Below, piece after piece: positions 8,220 to 15,876 of a stretch of 19,565 bases of DNA. The notes beneath the pieces were generated by a model. That model was not told where the DNA came from and searched no databases. It worked only from the letters and a program-made list of their open reading frames with translations. Numbering within the stretch: position 1 is the first letter of the stretch; every line of letters begins with the position of its first letter. A program made the position numbers and the translations under genes. Origin of the DNA: Thermodesulfobacteriota bacterium (lineage in GTDB: Bacteria; Desulfobacterota_D; UBA1144; Nemesobacterales; UBA2774); assembly GCA_039028315.1 (NCBI GenBank), contig JBCCIH010000013.1, positions 1-19,565 on the forward strand, read 5' to 3'.

Positions 8220-10349
8220 CTAGCCCATCCATCCGTTTTTGGAAATCATTTTTAGTAATGATCTATTAATTTTTGCGCCTAGTTTGTCAAACATAGATGG
8301 ATTATCGACTATCTCCACTTTATAAAACGAAGGACACAGCACAGCGGCATGAGCAATTTCACCGCACAGTCCACAACCCACGCATGAATATTCAATATGT
8401 GCCACAGGATCATCTCTAAGAACAGTTGGACTGTCTTTTAGAGTAAGTGAGGGGCAGCCGTTATAGCGCATGCAGGAATGATCACCTGTGCAAACCTCTG
8501 GGTCAACGCCGAGCTTTTGCTGTTTTACGCGTTTTCCTGCTTTAATTTTCTCTTTTATAATTCCTCTTTCACGCCTGGTTTTCTCTAACTGGCACTCAGC
8601 ACGTGAAATAATAACTTTAAGTCCCTTTTCCTCATCATATGCGTTTCTTAGAACGTCAATTGATTCTTGAAGATCATATGGATCAACTGTCTTAATCCAC
8701 TTAACTCCAGCTCCTTTAAGAGCTTTCTCGATGTCCATAACCACGCCCTCTTGGCGCATGTTATTTCCAGAAGCAGGGTTTTCATGGTGCCCGGTCATAG
8801 AAGTCCAGAAATTCTCTAAGATGATTAAGATTGCATCCTGATTGTTGTATACAGCGTTTGCTATGCTGGTGGTAAGTCCGCTATGCCAAAATGTGCCGTC
8901 ACCCATAAAAGAGATGACTCTCTTATTTGCCATACGAGAAAGCGCTGAGGCTGAAGCTAGCCCTATTCCCATTCCAGTGATTGAGTTACTAAGATCAAAC
9001 GGAGGAAGCCCACTCATTGAGTAACACCCAATATCAGATGCATAGTAGGATCTGCCGTAATCTTCTTCTAAGATTTTAATAGCTGTAAAAATTGGCCTTT
9101 CAGGGCATCCTGTACAGAAAACAGGGTTCCTTTTGGCAACTGGTTCTTTTAAGTAATTTGCGGCTTTTTCTTTATGCTTTTCAGTATATTCACTTCTCTC
9201 TTTGATTCTCTCTTTTTCGTACTCAGAGAATGTATTCTTCAAAAGAAAACTACCAACACCTTTTGCTATGTGATCAGGTGTATACTCACCAGCTTTAGGG
9301 AGTATATCTTTTCCAAAAATGTCTAGACCTAACCTCGCCCTTTGTGCAATAGAACGGATTTGCTCCTCTAGAAGGTTAGGCATTCCCTCTTCGACAATTA
9401 ATATTGCTTTTTTATCTCTCATAAAGAGAATAATCTCCTCTGGAACTAGAGGATTTGTAACGTTTAAATTAAGTATAGGAAGTTTTGTCTCCCCGTATAA
9501 ATTGGCCTCACCAAGATTATAAAGACATCTCATAAGCGAGTTGTAAATCATTCCATGTGTTATGATTCCGATAGACTTTTCATCACCGTCAAAAAATTCA
9601 TTTAGCTTATTCTCTAAGATAAATTTCTGAGCTGCAGGCAAACGGTCGTTATATTTTTTCTTCTCATGATCAAATGTGAATGGAGGAAGAGGAATTGTCT
9701 CAAGATCGGTTTTAAGATCCTGAATTTGATCGAGCATGCTTATAGGAGGTTGTATATTGTCATCACATTTCATCTTGTTCATTATGTGGGCTACCCTGGT
9801 AGATAAGAGAAACATGATGGGCATATTTGAATACTCAGAGAGCTCAAAGCCCTTTTGAACCATATTTGCCACATGCTCCAGATCACCCCTTGGATCCATC
9901 ACTGCCATCGTTGACTTAAGAGCAAAAGGAAGCGCCCTCTCAGCTACACATGTACTGTCACAGCCGTAATCCTCACCTACAATTATCATTGCCCCGCCAG
10001 TAACACCAGAGGAGGAAATATGAGATAGAGCATCAGAGGCAACGTTGGTGCCGACGATCTTCCAGTTAACAGATCCTCTTATCGGATAGCTGATTGAAGC
10101 TGAAAGAAGTGAAGCTGCTGAAGCCTCATTGCCTGAGCAATCAAAGTAAATGCCTTTTGGCTTTAAAATCGTGTCGTAGGAATCAGATATTGCATCGATC
10201 AGGCTTGCAGTTGGTGATCCTGGGTAGCCGCCTAAATATGCCACACCGGACTGCAGAAACGCCTTTAAAATAGCAAGTGGAGTGTCTCCGTATAGTGTCT
10301 CGCCTTTGCCGAAATTTAGTTGCTCGAGCAGTTCTTTTGAATAACCCAT
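8220..10349 (-). CDS. iorA: Indolepyruvate:ferredoxin oxidoreductase, alpha subunit (TPP and Fe-S)
   Basis: A 709-residue catalytic subunit. The N-terminal pyrimidine-binding domain opens with GETLYGDTPLAILKAFLQ and GGYPGSPTASL. The thiamine-diphosphate domain in the second half has FCTGCPERP, SDIGCYSM, the GDGTFWHSG motif and ENFWTSMTG, matching the TPP/Mg site. A C-terminal ferredoxin-like domain supplies Cys621, Cys627 and Cys633 in a C-x2-D-x2-C-x5-CP motif and Cys657, Cys660, Cys663 and Cys672 in a C-x2-C-x2-C-x8-CP motif. Asp624 replaces the usual second cysteine of the first motif. I recall similar CTGDHSC sequences in proteobacterial IorA proteins. The ATG at 10349 has AAGGAAAA upstream. 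Transcription towards iorB is expected; a possible extended -10 (TGGTACATT) lies near 10400 but is weak. Confidence 0.92.
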   Translation of the reverse strand: MGYSKELLEQLNFGKGETLYGDTPLAILKAFLQSGVAYLGGYPGSPTASLIDAISDSYDTILKPKGIYFDCSGNEASAASLLSASISYPIRGSVNWKIVGTNVASDALSHISSSGVTGGAMIIVGEDYGCDSTCVAERALPFALKSTMAVMDPRGDLEHVANMVQKGFELSEYSNMPIMFLLSTRVAHIMNKMKCDDNIQPPISMLDQIQDLKTDLETIPLPPFTFDHEKKKYNDRLPAAQKFILENKLNEFFDGDEKSIGIITHGMIYNSLMRCLYNLGEANLYGETKLPILNLNVTNPLVPEEIILFMRDKKAILIVEEGMPNLLEEQIRSIAQRARLGLDIFGKDILPKAGEYTPDHIAKGVGSFLLKNTFSEYEKERIKERSEYTEKHKEKAANYLKEPVAKRNPVFCTGCPERPIFTAIKILEEDYGRSYYASDIGCYSMSGLPPFDLSNSITGMGIGLASASALSRMANKRVISFMGDGTFWHSGLTTSIANAVYNNQDAILIILENFWTSMTGHHENPASGNNMRQEGVVMDIEKALKGAGVKWIKTVDPYDLQESIDVLRNAYDEEKGLKVIISRAECQLEKTRRERGIIKEKIKAGKRVKQQKLGVDPEVCTGDHSCMRYNGCPSLTLKDSPTVLRDDPVAHIEYSCVGCGLCGEIAHAAVLCPSFYKVEIVDNPSMFDKLGAKINRSLLKMISKNGWMG

Positions 10350-10470
10350 ATATTTTCCTTTTGAGGCGCCAATCTGTTTGTAAGATTGAGATATAATGTA
10401 CCAGATAAGAGCCTTGGATACTAGAAAAATTATTTAAGACAGGGATTTATAAATATTTAAGTGGCTGAAA

Positions 10471-10938
10471 TCAAACAGAATTAAGGCTGTCTCGAATCAC
10501 GTAGTAATATTCTCTTAGCGCCTCTTCCTGTCTGTATGTAACAAAGTGAACAGGCCTTCTTTGCTTAACCTCTTCAAGCGCTTGATCAGCGCTAATCCCA
10601 AGATGGTGAATTAAGTAGCTTGCCAGCATGATATTTGTTCTTCCCATCCCTGCGTAGCAATGAACCAATACTCTTTTATTTTGAGCTATTTGAGTTTTTG
10701 TGAAATCAATAAACTCTATAAAATCTTCATACTCAGGTGGTCCAAAGTCATCAATTGAGATGTTCTTAACCGTAAATTGATCATGATCCACAAAATGCTC
10801 TTTTTCCTGCAGGTTTACAATAACATCTATGCCATTAGATCTTAAAAAGCTTAAATCATCATCGAGTGGATAAATAAGTCCTGGCCTCTCCATTCCGGCA
10901 ATAGTGTCTTCTACAATCCATGAGAATCTCTCAGGCAT
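10471..10938 (-). CDS. Dual-specificity-type protein phosphatase
   Basis: A 155-residue cysteine-based phosphatase. The signature loop VHCYAGMGRT gives the nucleophile Cys94 and phosphate-binding Arg100 (HCx5R), and Asp64 in the SIDDFGPP segment is the likely general acid. Length and layout resemble small atypical dual-specificity phosphatases such as DUSP23-like proteins. It is probably soluble, with no signal peptide or membrane segment. The start codon lies 2 bases after the nfi stop, so translational coupling with nfi is likely. Physiological substrates, whether phosphoprotein, RNA or small molecule, are unknown. The short N-terminus (MPERFSWIVEDTIAGM) fits the usual start of these phosphatases, in which a W...IAGM strand comes first. 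Confidence 0.88.
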   Translation of the reverse strand: MPERFSWIVEDTIAGMERPGLIYPLDDDLSFLRSNGIDVIVNLQEKEHFVDHDQFTVKNISIDDFGPPEYEDFIEFIDFTKTQIAQNKRVLVHCYAGMGRTNIMLASYLIHHLGISADQALEEVKQRRPVHFVTYRQEEALREYYYVIRDSLNSV

Positions 10939-10940
10939 GA

Positions 10941-11639
10941 CTAAAACCCTCTCTTTAATTCTGAAACATATTTATCCGCTTGTCTGGTAGGCTCAGGAAT
11001 CCTATAGCCTCTTGAGCACTCTTTTGCAATCTTGATAGAGGTTGAAAGGTTAATCTTATGGCCGATTGAAATAAATACAGGCTTAGTATTCCTCTTAGTT
11101 CTAAGCACAGCTCCAATTTTCTTTCCGTCCTTGGCAACCAAAGATTCAGATGAACCCGGGACATCGTCTGGCATATTGTAGTCTCCGTAGAGCTTTTTCT
11201 TAGCTATGCCCATTGCCGGAATGTCAAGTAGTACGCCTACATAGGACGCTATTCCAAAACCTCTGGGATGCGCAATGCCCTGCCCGTCAAGGATAAGTAC
11301 ATCAGGTTTAGTCTTAAGAGCTTTGTAAGTTTTAATTATTGCAGGTCCTTCGCGAAATGCTAAAAGTCCAGGTATATATGGAAACTGTTCATCCACCACT
11401 TTAAATGCTCTTTCGGTCTCAGATAGCTCGGGGTATTTAAACACAATAATGCCGCATACAAGCTGATTTGTATCTTTTAGAATCGCCAAATCAGCCCCGG
11501 CTATGGTTTTTATTGATCTAAATCCATTTTTGGAAGAGACTTTATTCTTAAGCTCTTTCTGAATAGATATAGCCTCAGAATAGTCAGGGGGACTTGCGCT
11601 GTATAACTTTTGCAGCCTAGTATTGTTAATGGGAGACAT
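10941..11639 (-). CDS. nfi: Endonuclease V (deoxyinosine 3' endonuclease)
   Basis: Endonuclease V nicks DNA one phosphodiester bond 3' of deoxyinosine, starting repair of deaminated adenine. The 232-residue protein shows the metal-binding residues Asp50 (IAGADLAI), Glu97 (LAFREGP) and Asp118 (LILDGQG). It also has the strand-separating PYIPG wedge (87-91), HPRGFGIASYVG (124-135), GHKI (193-196) and YRIPEPTRQAD near the C-terminus. The common DGHG motif is DGQG here. All three catalytic acids are kept, so it should be active. Its first 14 bases overlap the end of the upstream 83-residue gene, and the phosphatase gene follows after 2 bases, which makes a compact three-gene unit. Confidence 0.95.
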   Translation of the reverse strand: MSPINNTRLQKLYSASPPDYSEAISIQKELKNKVSSKNGFRSIKTIAGADLAILKDTNQLVCGIIVFKYPELSETERAFKVVDEQFPYIPGLLAFREGPAIIKTYKALKTKPDVLILDGQGIAHPRGFGIASYVGVLLDIPAMGIAKKKLYGDYNMPDDVPGSSESLVAKDGKKIGAVLRTKRNTKPVFISIGHKINLSTSIKIAKECSRGYRIPEPTRQADKYVSELKRGF

Positions 11640-11877
11640 ATATTTCTTTTAAAGCTCGTTTAAATTTAGGCGCATAAAGCAATTCAAAGGCAAGCTCTTT
11701 TTCTGGGAAGAGCCTAAGCGCGTAGGCTCTCACTTTATCAAAATGCTCCAAAGCTTCATCTCTACTCATATCGGTCTGATAGATTAAAGACAAAGTTAGA
11801 TCAACCATAAATCTAAGCCTTCTAAGCTTTTTGTTTTCTTCGGTGATGTCTTGGCTTGTTGGTTTATCCTTTTTCAT
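11626..11877 (-). CDS. Small conserved-looking protein of unknown function
   Basis: An 83-residue, highly charged, probably all-helical protein. After a Lys/Glu-rich start (residues 1-20) it reads LRRLRFMVDLTLSLIYQ, then MSRDEALEHFDKVRAYALRLFPEKELAFELLYAPKFKRAL. I recall short proteins with this LTL-LFP-ELLYAPRFKR pattern in deltaproteobacterial genomes, but know of no function. There is no signal peptide or obvious catalytic motif. A GGGAAG Shine-Dalgarno sequence lies just before the ATG at 11877, and the stop overlaps the nfi start by 14 bases, so it is the first gene of the nfi unit. The coupling and the clean start make a real gene likely. Confidence 0.75.
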   Translation of the reverse strand: MKKDKPTSQDITEENKKLRRLRFMVDLTLSLIYQTDMSRDEALEHFDKVRAYALRLFPEKELAFELLYAPKFKRALKEIYVSH

Positions 11878-11957
11878 ATCTTCCCAATCACAACAATTTA
11901 AACAATCTCAATTAGAGTATACACTAACTTTATAGGACTCAGATATCTGCACCTTAT

Positions 11958-11986
11958 TTGTCCATGAGTATAAAATTCGGTAGAAT
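11958..11986 (+). promoter_or_regulatory. Promoter of the gshB-gatC-gatA unit
   Basis: TTGTCC (11958-11963), a 17-base spacer and TAGAAT (11981-11986). The predicted transcript start near 11993 lies inside the upstream extension of the gshB frame. This supports ATG 12021, not the TTG at 11958, as the gshB start. Confidence 0.55.
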
Positions 11987-12020
11987 CAAACTTCAACTAC
12001 AGTTCACTAAAGTAGATAAT

Positions 12021-12968
12021 ATGAAACTGAAAATGGCATTTGTGATGGATCCGGTAGATAGTATTAATACCGAGAAAGACACGACATTTGTGCTGATGCT
12101 TGAGGCTCAGGCAAAGGGTCATGAGGTTTGGTATTTAGAGCTTAAAGATCTGTTTGTAAAAGAAGCTAGGCCATATGGAAATGCTACCCCAATCACACTT
12201 GAAAGGAGTGAGGTTTTTTATCATTTAGGACAGACACAAACTCTTAGTCTCGATAGCTTTGATACAGTATGGATGAGAAAAGACCCTCCGGTTAACAATG
12301 ATTTTCTTTACGCAACTTATATTCTAAGCCTGGTTGATGAAACCAAGACTAAAGTAATTAATAATCCAACAGGTATTAGAGAATCCAATGAGAAGATGTA
12401 TTCACTGTTTTTCCCTGAAATAATTCCTGACAGCCTAGTTACAAAAAACATATCAGAGCTTCAGGAGTTCTTAAATGAGTCTGGGGGAGAAATGGTGGTT
12501 AAGCCTCTTGACGGTCATGGTGGAGAAGGAATTTTTTATGTGCGAGAGGGTGATAAAAACGCAAATGTAATTTTGGAGAGCATCACTAAATTTGAGAGCG
12601 AATACATAATCGCCCAGAAATTTATAAAAGAGGTATCAGTTGGTGACAAGAGAATAATAATATTAAACGGAGAGCCTCTGGGAGCCGTTCTCAGGGTTCC
12701 TAAATCGGGCGGGGAGTTCAGATCTAATTTCCACTCAGGGGGAAGCCCGGCAAAATCAGACTTAACTGACAGAGACCTTGAGATTTGCCAACTTATTGGC
12801 CCTAGACTAAGAGAGGACGGGCTATATTTTGTCGGCATCGATGTAATCGGAGGCTATGTTACTGAGATTAATACAACAAGCCCTACCGGAATACAGGAAA
12901 TTAATAATCTTGATAGAGTCAAACTTGAAACTAAGGTTATAGAGTTTGCTGAGGAGCTTTGTGGTTAA
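12021..12968 (+). CDS. gshB: Glutathione synthase
   Basis: GshB joins glycine to gamma-glutamylcysteine with ATP to make glutathione. The 315-residue protein begins MKLKMAFVMDPVDSI, matching the family start; 21 upstream in-frame codons are excluded by the promoter position. The N-terminal domain has DTTFVLMLEAQAKGHEV. The ATP-grasp domain has EKMYSLFFPEIIP, VVKPLDGHGGEGIF (about 160-175), RIIILNGEPLGAVLRVP, FHSGGSP, and a C-terminal GIDVIGGYVTEINTTSPTG with the metal-binding Glu and Asn. Nothing is missing. The stop is 9 bases before gatC, which has a good GGAGAGG site, so gshB, gatC and gatA look co-transcribed. No gshA is in the window. Confidence 0.95.
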   Translation: MKLKMAFVMDPVDSINTEKDTTFVLMLEAQAKGHEVWYLELKDLFVKEARPYGNATPITLERSEVFYHLGQTQTLSLDSFDTVWMRKDPPVNNDFLYATYILSLVDETKTKVINNPTGIRESNEKMYSLFFPEIIPDSLVTKNISELQEFLNESGGEMVVKPLDGHGGEGIFYVREGDKNANVILESITKFESEYIIAQKFIKEVSVGDKRIIILNGEPLGAVLRVPKSGGEFRSNFHSGGSPAKSDLTDRDLEICQLIGPRLREDGLYFVGIDVIGGYVTEINTTSPTGIQEINNLDRVKLETKVIEFAEELCG

Positions 12969-12977
12969 GGAGAGGTC

Positions 12978-13268
12978 ATGAAAATATCTAAAGAAGATGT
13001 AGTTAAAGTAGCCGAGCTTGCAAGACTTGAATTTAGAGAAGAGGAAGTTGAAAAATTCACCGAGCAGCTTGGTAGCATATTGGAATACATTGAGAAATTA
13101 AACGAGCTTGATACCGACAGCGTCGAGCCTACATCGCATGTGTTAGATTCCTCTACTCCGCTTAGAGAAGATAAACGGGTAAAAACACTCAGCACCGATC
13201 AAGTTCTTCAAAACGCGCCCGAGAGTGAAGATGATTTCTTTGTTGTGCCACAAGTGATTGAAGATTAA
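12978..13268 (+). CDS. gatC: Aspartyl/glutamyl-tRNA amidotransferase subunit C
   Basis: A 96-residue GatC, the small subunit that wraps around GatA and holds GatA and GatB together. Typical features are VVKVAELARLEFREEEVEKF at residues 9-28, the helix LGSILEYIEKLNELDT, the VEPTSHV motif and LREDKR, followed by ENAPE-like QNAPESEDDFFVVPQVIE at the end. Length is normal. The start at 12978 is fixed by GGAGAGG shortly upstream. gatA begins 14 bases after the stop. Confidence 0.96.
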   Translation: MKISKEDVVKVAELARLEFREEEVEKFTEQLGSILEYIEKLNELDTDSVEPTSHVLDSSTPLREDKRVKTLSTDQVLQNAPESEDDFFVVPQVIED

Positions 13269-13282
13269 GGAGAATTACAAAC

Positions 13283-14743
13283 ATGGATGTAGAGCATTTA
13301 ACTATTAAACATGCGTCTGAACTTATAGAATCAAAAGAGATTTCACCAGTTGAGCTTGCAAATGCTTTTTTGCAAAGGATTGAAGAAAAAGACCAAGCTC
13401 TAAATACTTATATCTCGGTGATGGCAGATAGAGCTCTTGAGACAGCCGCCCAAGCAGAAAAAGAAATATTATCTGGAAACTACAAAGGGCCTCTTCACGG
13501 AATACCTTTAGCTCTTAAAGACATATTTATTACTAAAGATGTAACGACCACATGCGGCTCAAAGATGCTCGAGAATTTCATACCTCCCTATGACGCAACA
13601 GTAACTCAGAAATTAATGGATTCAGGCGCCGTTATTCTAGGTAAGAATAATATGGACGAGTTTGCTATGGGCTCATCTACTGAGAATTCTTTTTTTGGAC
13701 CTACAAAAAACCCATGGGATATTGAAAAAGTCCCTGGCGGATCTAGCGGCGGCTCGGCATCTGCTACTGCAGCCTCACTTTGCATGGGATCTATAGGAAC
13801 CGATACTGGAGGATCAATTCGTCAGCCGGCGGCATTTTGCGGAGTGGTCGGAATGAAACCTACCTACGGGAGGGTAAGCAGGTTTGGCATGGTAGCTTTT
13901 GCCTCATCACTTGATCAGGCAGGACCCTTTACGAAAACCGTTGAAGACACCGCACTAATACTAAATTCCATATCAGGACACGATCCAAAAGATTCAACTT
14001 GTGCAAACGTTGCTGTGCCTGATTACACTCAGGCCCTAAAGGATGATCTCAAAGGACTTAAGATTGGGGTTCCGAAAGAGTATTTTGTTGATGGCATGGA
14101 CGAAGATGTAGAGCAAGCTGCAAAACTAGCTATATCAGAATTACAAAATCTAGGCGCTGAGATTATAGAAATCTCTCTACCTCATACAGAATATGCAGTG
14201 CTCACTTACTATATAATTGCCCCATCGGAGGCAAGCTCAAACTTAGCCAGATACGACGGAGTTAAATACGGATACCGCGCCCAAGGGGCAGAGACACTAA
14301 ATGAAATGTATTTTAAAACAAGAGCTGAGGGATTTGGCGATGAGGTAAAAAGAAGAATAATGCTTGGCACTTATGCGTTGTCCTCCGGCTACTATGATGC
14401 TTATTACCTAAAAGCACAAAAGGTAAGAACACTCATCAAAAAAGACTTTGACCAAGCGTTTGAGAAAGTAGATGCTATCGTAGCTCCTACAACACCTGAG
14501 GTTGCATTTAAAATTGGAGAGAAAACCCAAGATCCTCTGACAATGTATCTCTCAGATGTACTGACTATCCCATGCAACATAGCTGGACTGCCGGGAATAT
14601 CAGTTCCTTGCGGATTTTCTAAAGAAGGTCTTCCTATTGGTATTCAAGTACTTGGCAAAGCGTTTGATGAAGAAACTGTATTACATGTTGCCCACAGCTA
14701 TGAGAACAATACAGATTGGAGCAATAAGACACCTGAGATTTAG
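13283..14743 (+). CDS. gatA: Aspartyl/glutamyl-tRNA amidotransferase subunit A
   Basis: GatA is the amidase-signature subunit that releases ammonia from glutamine for GatB. At 486 residues it is full length. The Ser-cisSer-Lys triad is complete: Lys79 in PLALKDIF, Ser154 in PGGSSGGS, and nucleophile Ser178 in GTDTGGSIRQPAA, the same numbering as I recall for the Staphylococcus aureus enzyme. GMKPTYGRVSRFGM, SLDQAGPF and the late NIAGLPGISVPCGF motif also match. AAGGAGA precedes the ATG at 13283. Together with gatC and the distant gatB it completes the transamidation complex. This suggests the organism makes Gln-tRNA, Asn-tRNA or both indirectly. Confidence 0.97.
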   Translation: MDVEHLTIKHASELIESKEISPVELANAFLQRIEEKDQALNTYISVMADRALETAAQAEKEILSGNYKGPLHGIPLALKDIFITKDVTTTCGSKMLENFIPPYDATVTQKLMDSGAVILGKNNMDEFAMGSSTENSFFGPTKNPWDIEKVPGGSSGGSASATAASLCMGSIGTDTGGSIRQPAAFCGVVGMKPTYGRVSRFGMVAFASSLDQAGPFTKTVEDTALILNSISGHDPKDSTCANVAVPDYTQALKDDLKGLKIGVPKEYFVDGMDEDVEQAAKLAISELQNLGAEIIEISLPHTEYAVLTYYIIAPSEASSNLARYDGVKYGYRAQGAETLNEMYFKTRAEGFGDEVKRRIMLGTYALSSGYYDAYYLKAQKVRTLIKKDFDQAFEKVDAIVAPTTPEVAFKIGEKTQDPLTMYLSDVLTIPCNIAGLPGISVPCGFSKEGLPIGIQVLGKAFDEETVLHVAHSYENNTDWSNKTPEI

Positions 14744-14753
14744 GGCCTATATC

Positions 14754-14781
14754 TTGTTAAAAATAGACTGTAAAATATATA
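14754..14781 (+). promoter_or_regulatory. Candidate promoter of the four-cysteine small gene
   Basis: TTGTTA (14754-14759), a 16-base spacer and TATATA (14776-14781), leaving a leader of about 9 bases before the ATG at 14797. It would allow expression independent of gatA. Confidence 0.35.
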
Positions 14782-14796
14782 AATGGTGATCACAAC

Positions 14797-14982
14797 ATGA
14801 GTGAAAAGAAACAAAAAGTCTGTATGCTGTGCGGAAAGCCTTCTGAAGACTCTATATGCGATGAATGCAAGTCGAATGTTCAAGGCGAGGCTGCGCACAG
14901 AAAGCAGAAAATCGAAAAGCAGGTTAAAGTCGGATCAGAAGTCGAAAAGGATAAGATAGTAAAGAAGGAGCTTGAGAAGTAA
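14797..14982 (+). CDS. Small putative zinc-ribbon protein
   Basis: A 61-residue protein with two CxxC knuckles: Cys9-x2-Cys12 and Cys21-x2-Cys24, spaced by eight residues, in VCMLCGKPSEDSICDECKS. This could hold one zinc ion. The rest is a Lys/Glu-rich, probably helical tail (AHRKQKIEKQ to the end). It begins 53 bases after gatA with its own possible promoter, and ends 15 bases from the convergent rsmI stop. Short zinc-ribbon proteins of this shape occur in related genomes as I recall, with no known job. The regular CxxC spacing and position argue that it is real. Confidence 0.65.
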   Translation: MSEKKQKVCMLCGKPSEDSICDECKSNVQGEAAHRKQKIEKQVKVGSEVEKDKIVKKELEK

Positions 14983-14997
14983 ATCCGAATTAGCTAA

Positions 14998-15834
14998 CTA
15001 CTTCTTCCATATTTCTAGAGCCTTCTTATATATCTTACTTTTCGAAATCCCGCTTTCCCCAACTACCTGAGAAACAGCGTCCTTAAGTGATAAACCATCT
15101 TGCTTTAATAGTTCCAACATAGTATCAACAGTATTAGAATCAAATTCCTGAGATTTTTGTGCAGCACCTTCTACAACCAAAGTAAACTCACCTTTCACCG
15201 AGTCTTTCTCTTTAAAATACTTTAAAACTTCTGACAAGTTTCCTCTAATTGTCTCCTCATACATCTTAGTTATCTCCCGGCTAGCTGAAGCATTTCGGTC
15301 GCCTAAAACCTCAATCATAGCCTCTAGCGTATTTATTATTCGATTGGGAGATTCATAAAATATTAGCGTCTGGGGCAAATATTTAAGCTCATTTAGATAT
15401 TCAGATAATTTCTTTTTTTGTTTTGGCGGAAATCCGTGGAATCCAAAACTCGAGGTAGAAAGCCCTGAGACGCTAAGCGCTGCCATGGCTGCTGAGGCCC
15501 CAGGAATCGGGACAATTTTTATACCGTTTTGAGATGCGAGCTTTACTATCCTATAGCCGGGATCTGACACCCCCGGCGTTCCCGCATCTGATACAAGAGC
15601 AATACTACTACCTTCTAGGAGAAGTGATACGAGCTCCTTAGATTTCTCTACTTCATTATGCTCATGATAGCTCGTTAGGGGTTTTTGTATTTGGTAGTAC
15701 GAGAGAAGTTTCTTCGTAGTTCTTGTATCCTCACAAGCAACTAAATCAACCTCTCTTAAAATATTTAGCGCCCTTAAAGTAATATCATCAAGGTTTCCAA
15801 TCGGCGTTGAAACTATATACAGCTCAGAGCTCAT
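14998..15834 (-). CDS. rsmI: 16S rRNA (cytidine-1402 2'-O)-methyltransferase
   Basis: RsmI adds the 2'-O-methyl group to C1402 in the decoding centre of 16S rRNA, using S-adenosylmethionine. The 278-residue protein has the tetrapyrrole-methylase fold. LYIVSTPIGNLDDITLRAL lies at the N-terminus, CEDTRTTKKLL at about 34-44, SDAGTPGVSDPGY near residue 83, IPGASAAMAALSVSGL near 113, then FHGFPPKQ, FYESPNRI and SREITKMYEE. The C-terminal part holds the small helical tail usual for the family (LKDAVSQVVGESGISKSKIYKKALEI). All signature motifs are present. ATG 15834 follows a TATAAT by only 11 bases, with no Shine-Dalgarno sequence. Confidence 0.96.
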   Translation of the reverse strand: MSSELYIVSTPIGNLDDITLRALNILREVDLVACEDTRTTKKLLSYYQIQKPLTSYHEHNEVEKSKELVSLLLEGSSIALVSDAGTPGVSDPGYRIVKLASQNGIKIVPIPGASAAMAALSVSGLSTSSFGFHGFPPKQKKKLSEYLNELKYLPQTLIFYESPNRIINTLEAMIEVLGDRNASASREITKMYEETIRGNLSEVLKYFKEKDSVKGEFTLVVEGAAQKSQEFDSNTVDTMLELLKQDGLSLKDAVSQVVGESGISKSKIYKKALEIWKK

Positions 15835-15845
15835 AAGCTAATTCT

Positions 15846-15876
15846 ATTATATTAACTTCCACCGGTTCCGTCGCAA
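15846..15876 (-). promoter_or_regulatory. Candidate rsmI promoter inside the end of the beta-roll gene
   Basis: On the minus strand, TTGCGA (15876-15871) and a perfect TATAAT (15851-15846) are 19 bases apart. The -10 ends 11 bases before the rsmI ATG, so the leader would be only a few bases. Confidence 0.45.

Noticed and set aside
11958..12020. A longer GshB starting at TTG 11958
   Set aside because: The candidate -35 and -10 elements lie inside this stretch, and homologues begin at the equivalent of ATG 12021.
14975..15005. Inverted repeat AGAAGTA/TACTTCT between the small zinc-ribbon gene and rsmI, as a bidirectional terminator
   Set aside because: The arms are 7 bases, AT-rich, and separated by 17 bases, with no U-tract. 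It is too weak to call a terminator.
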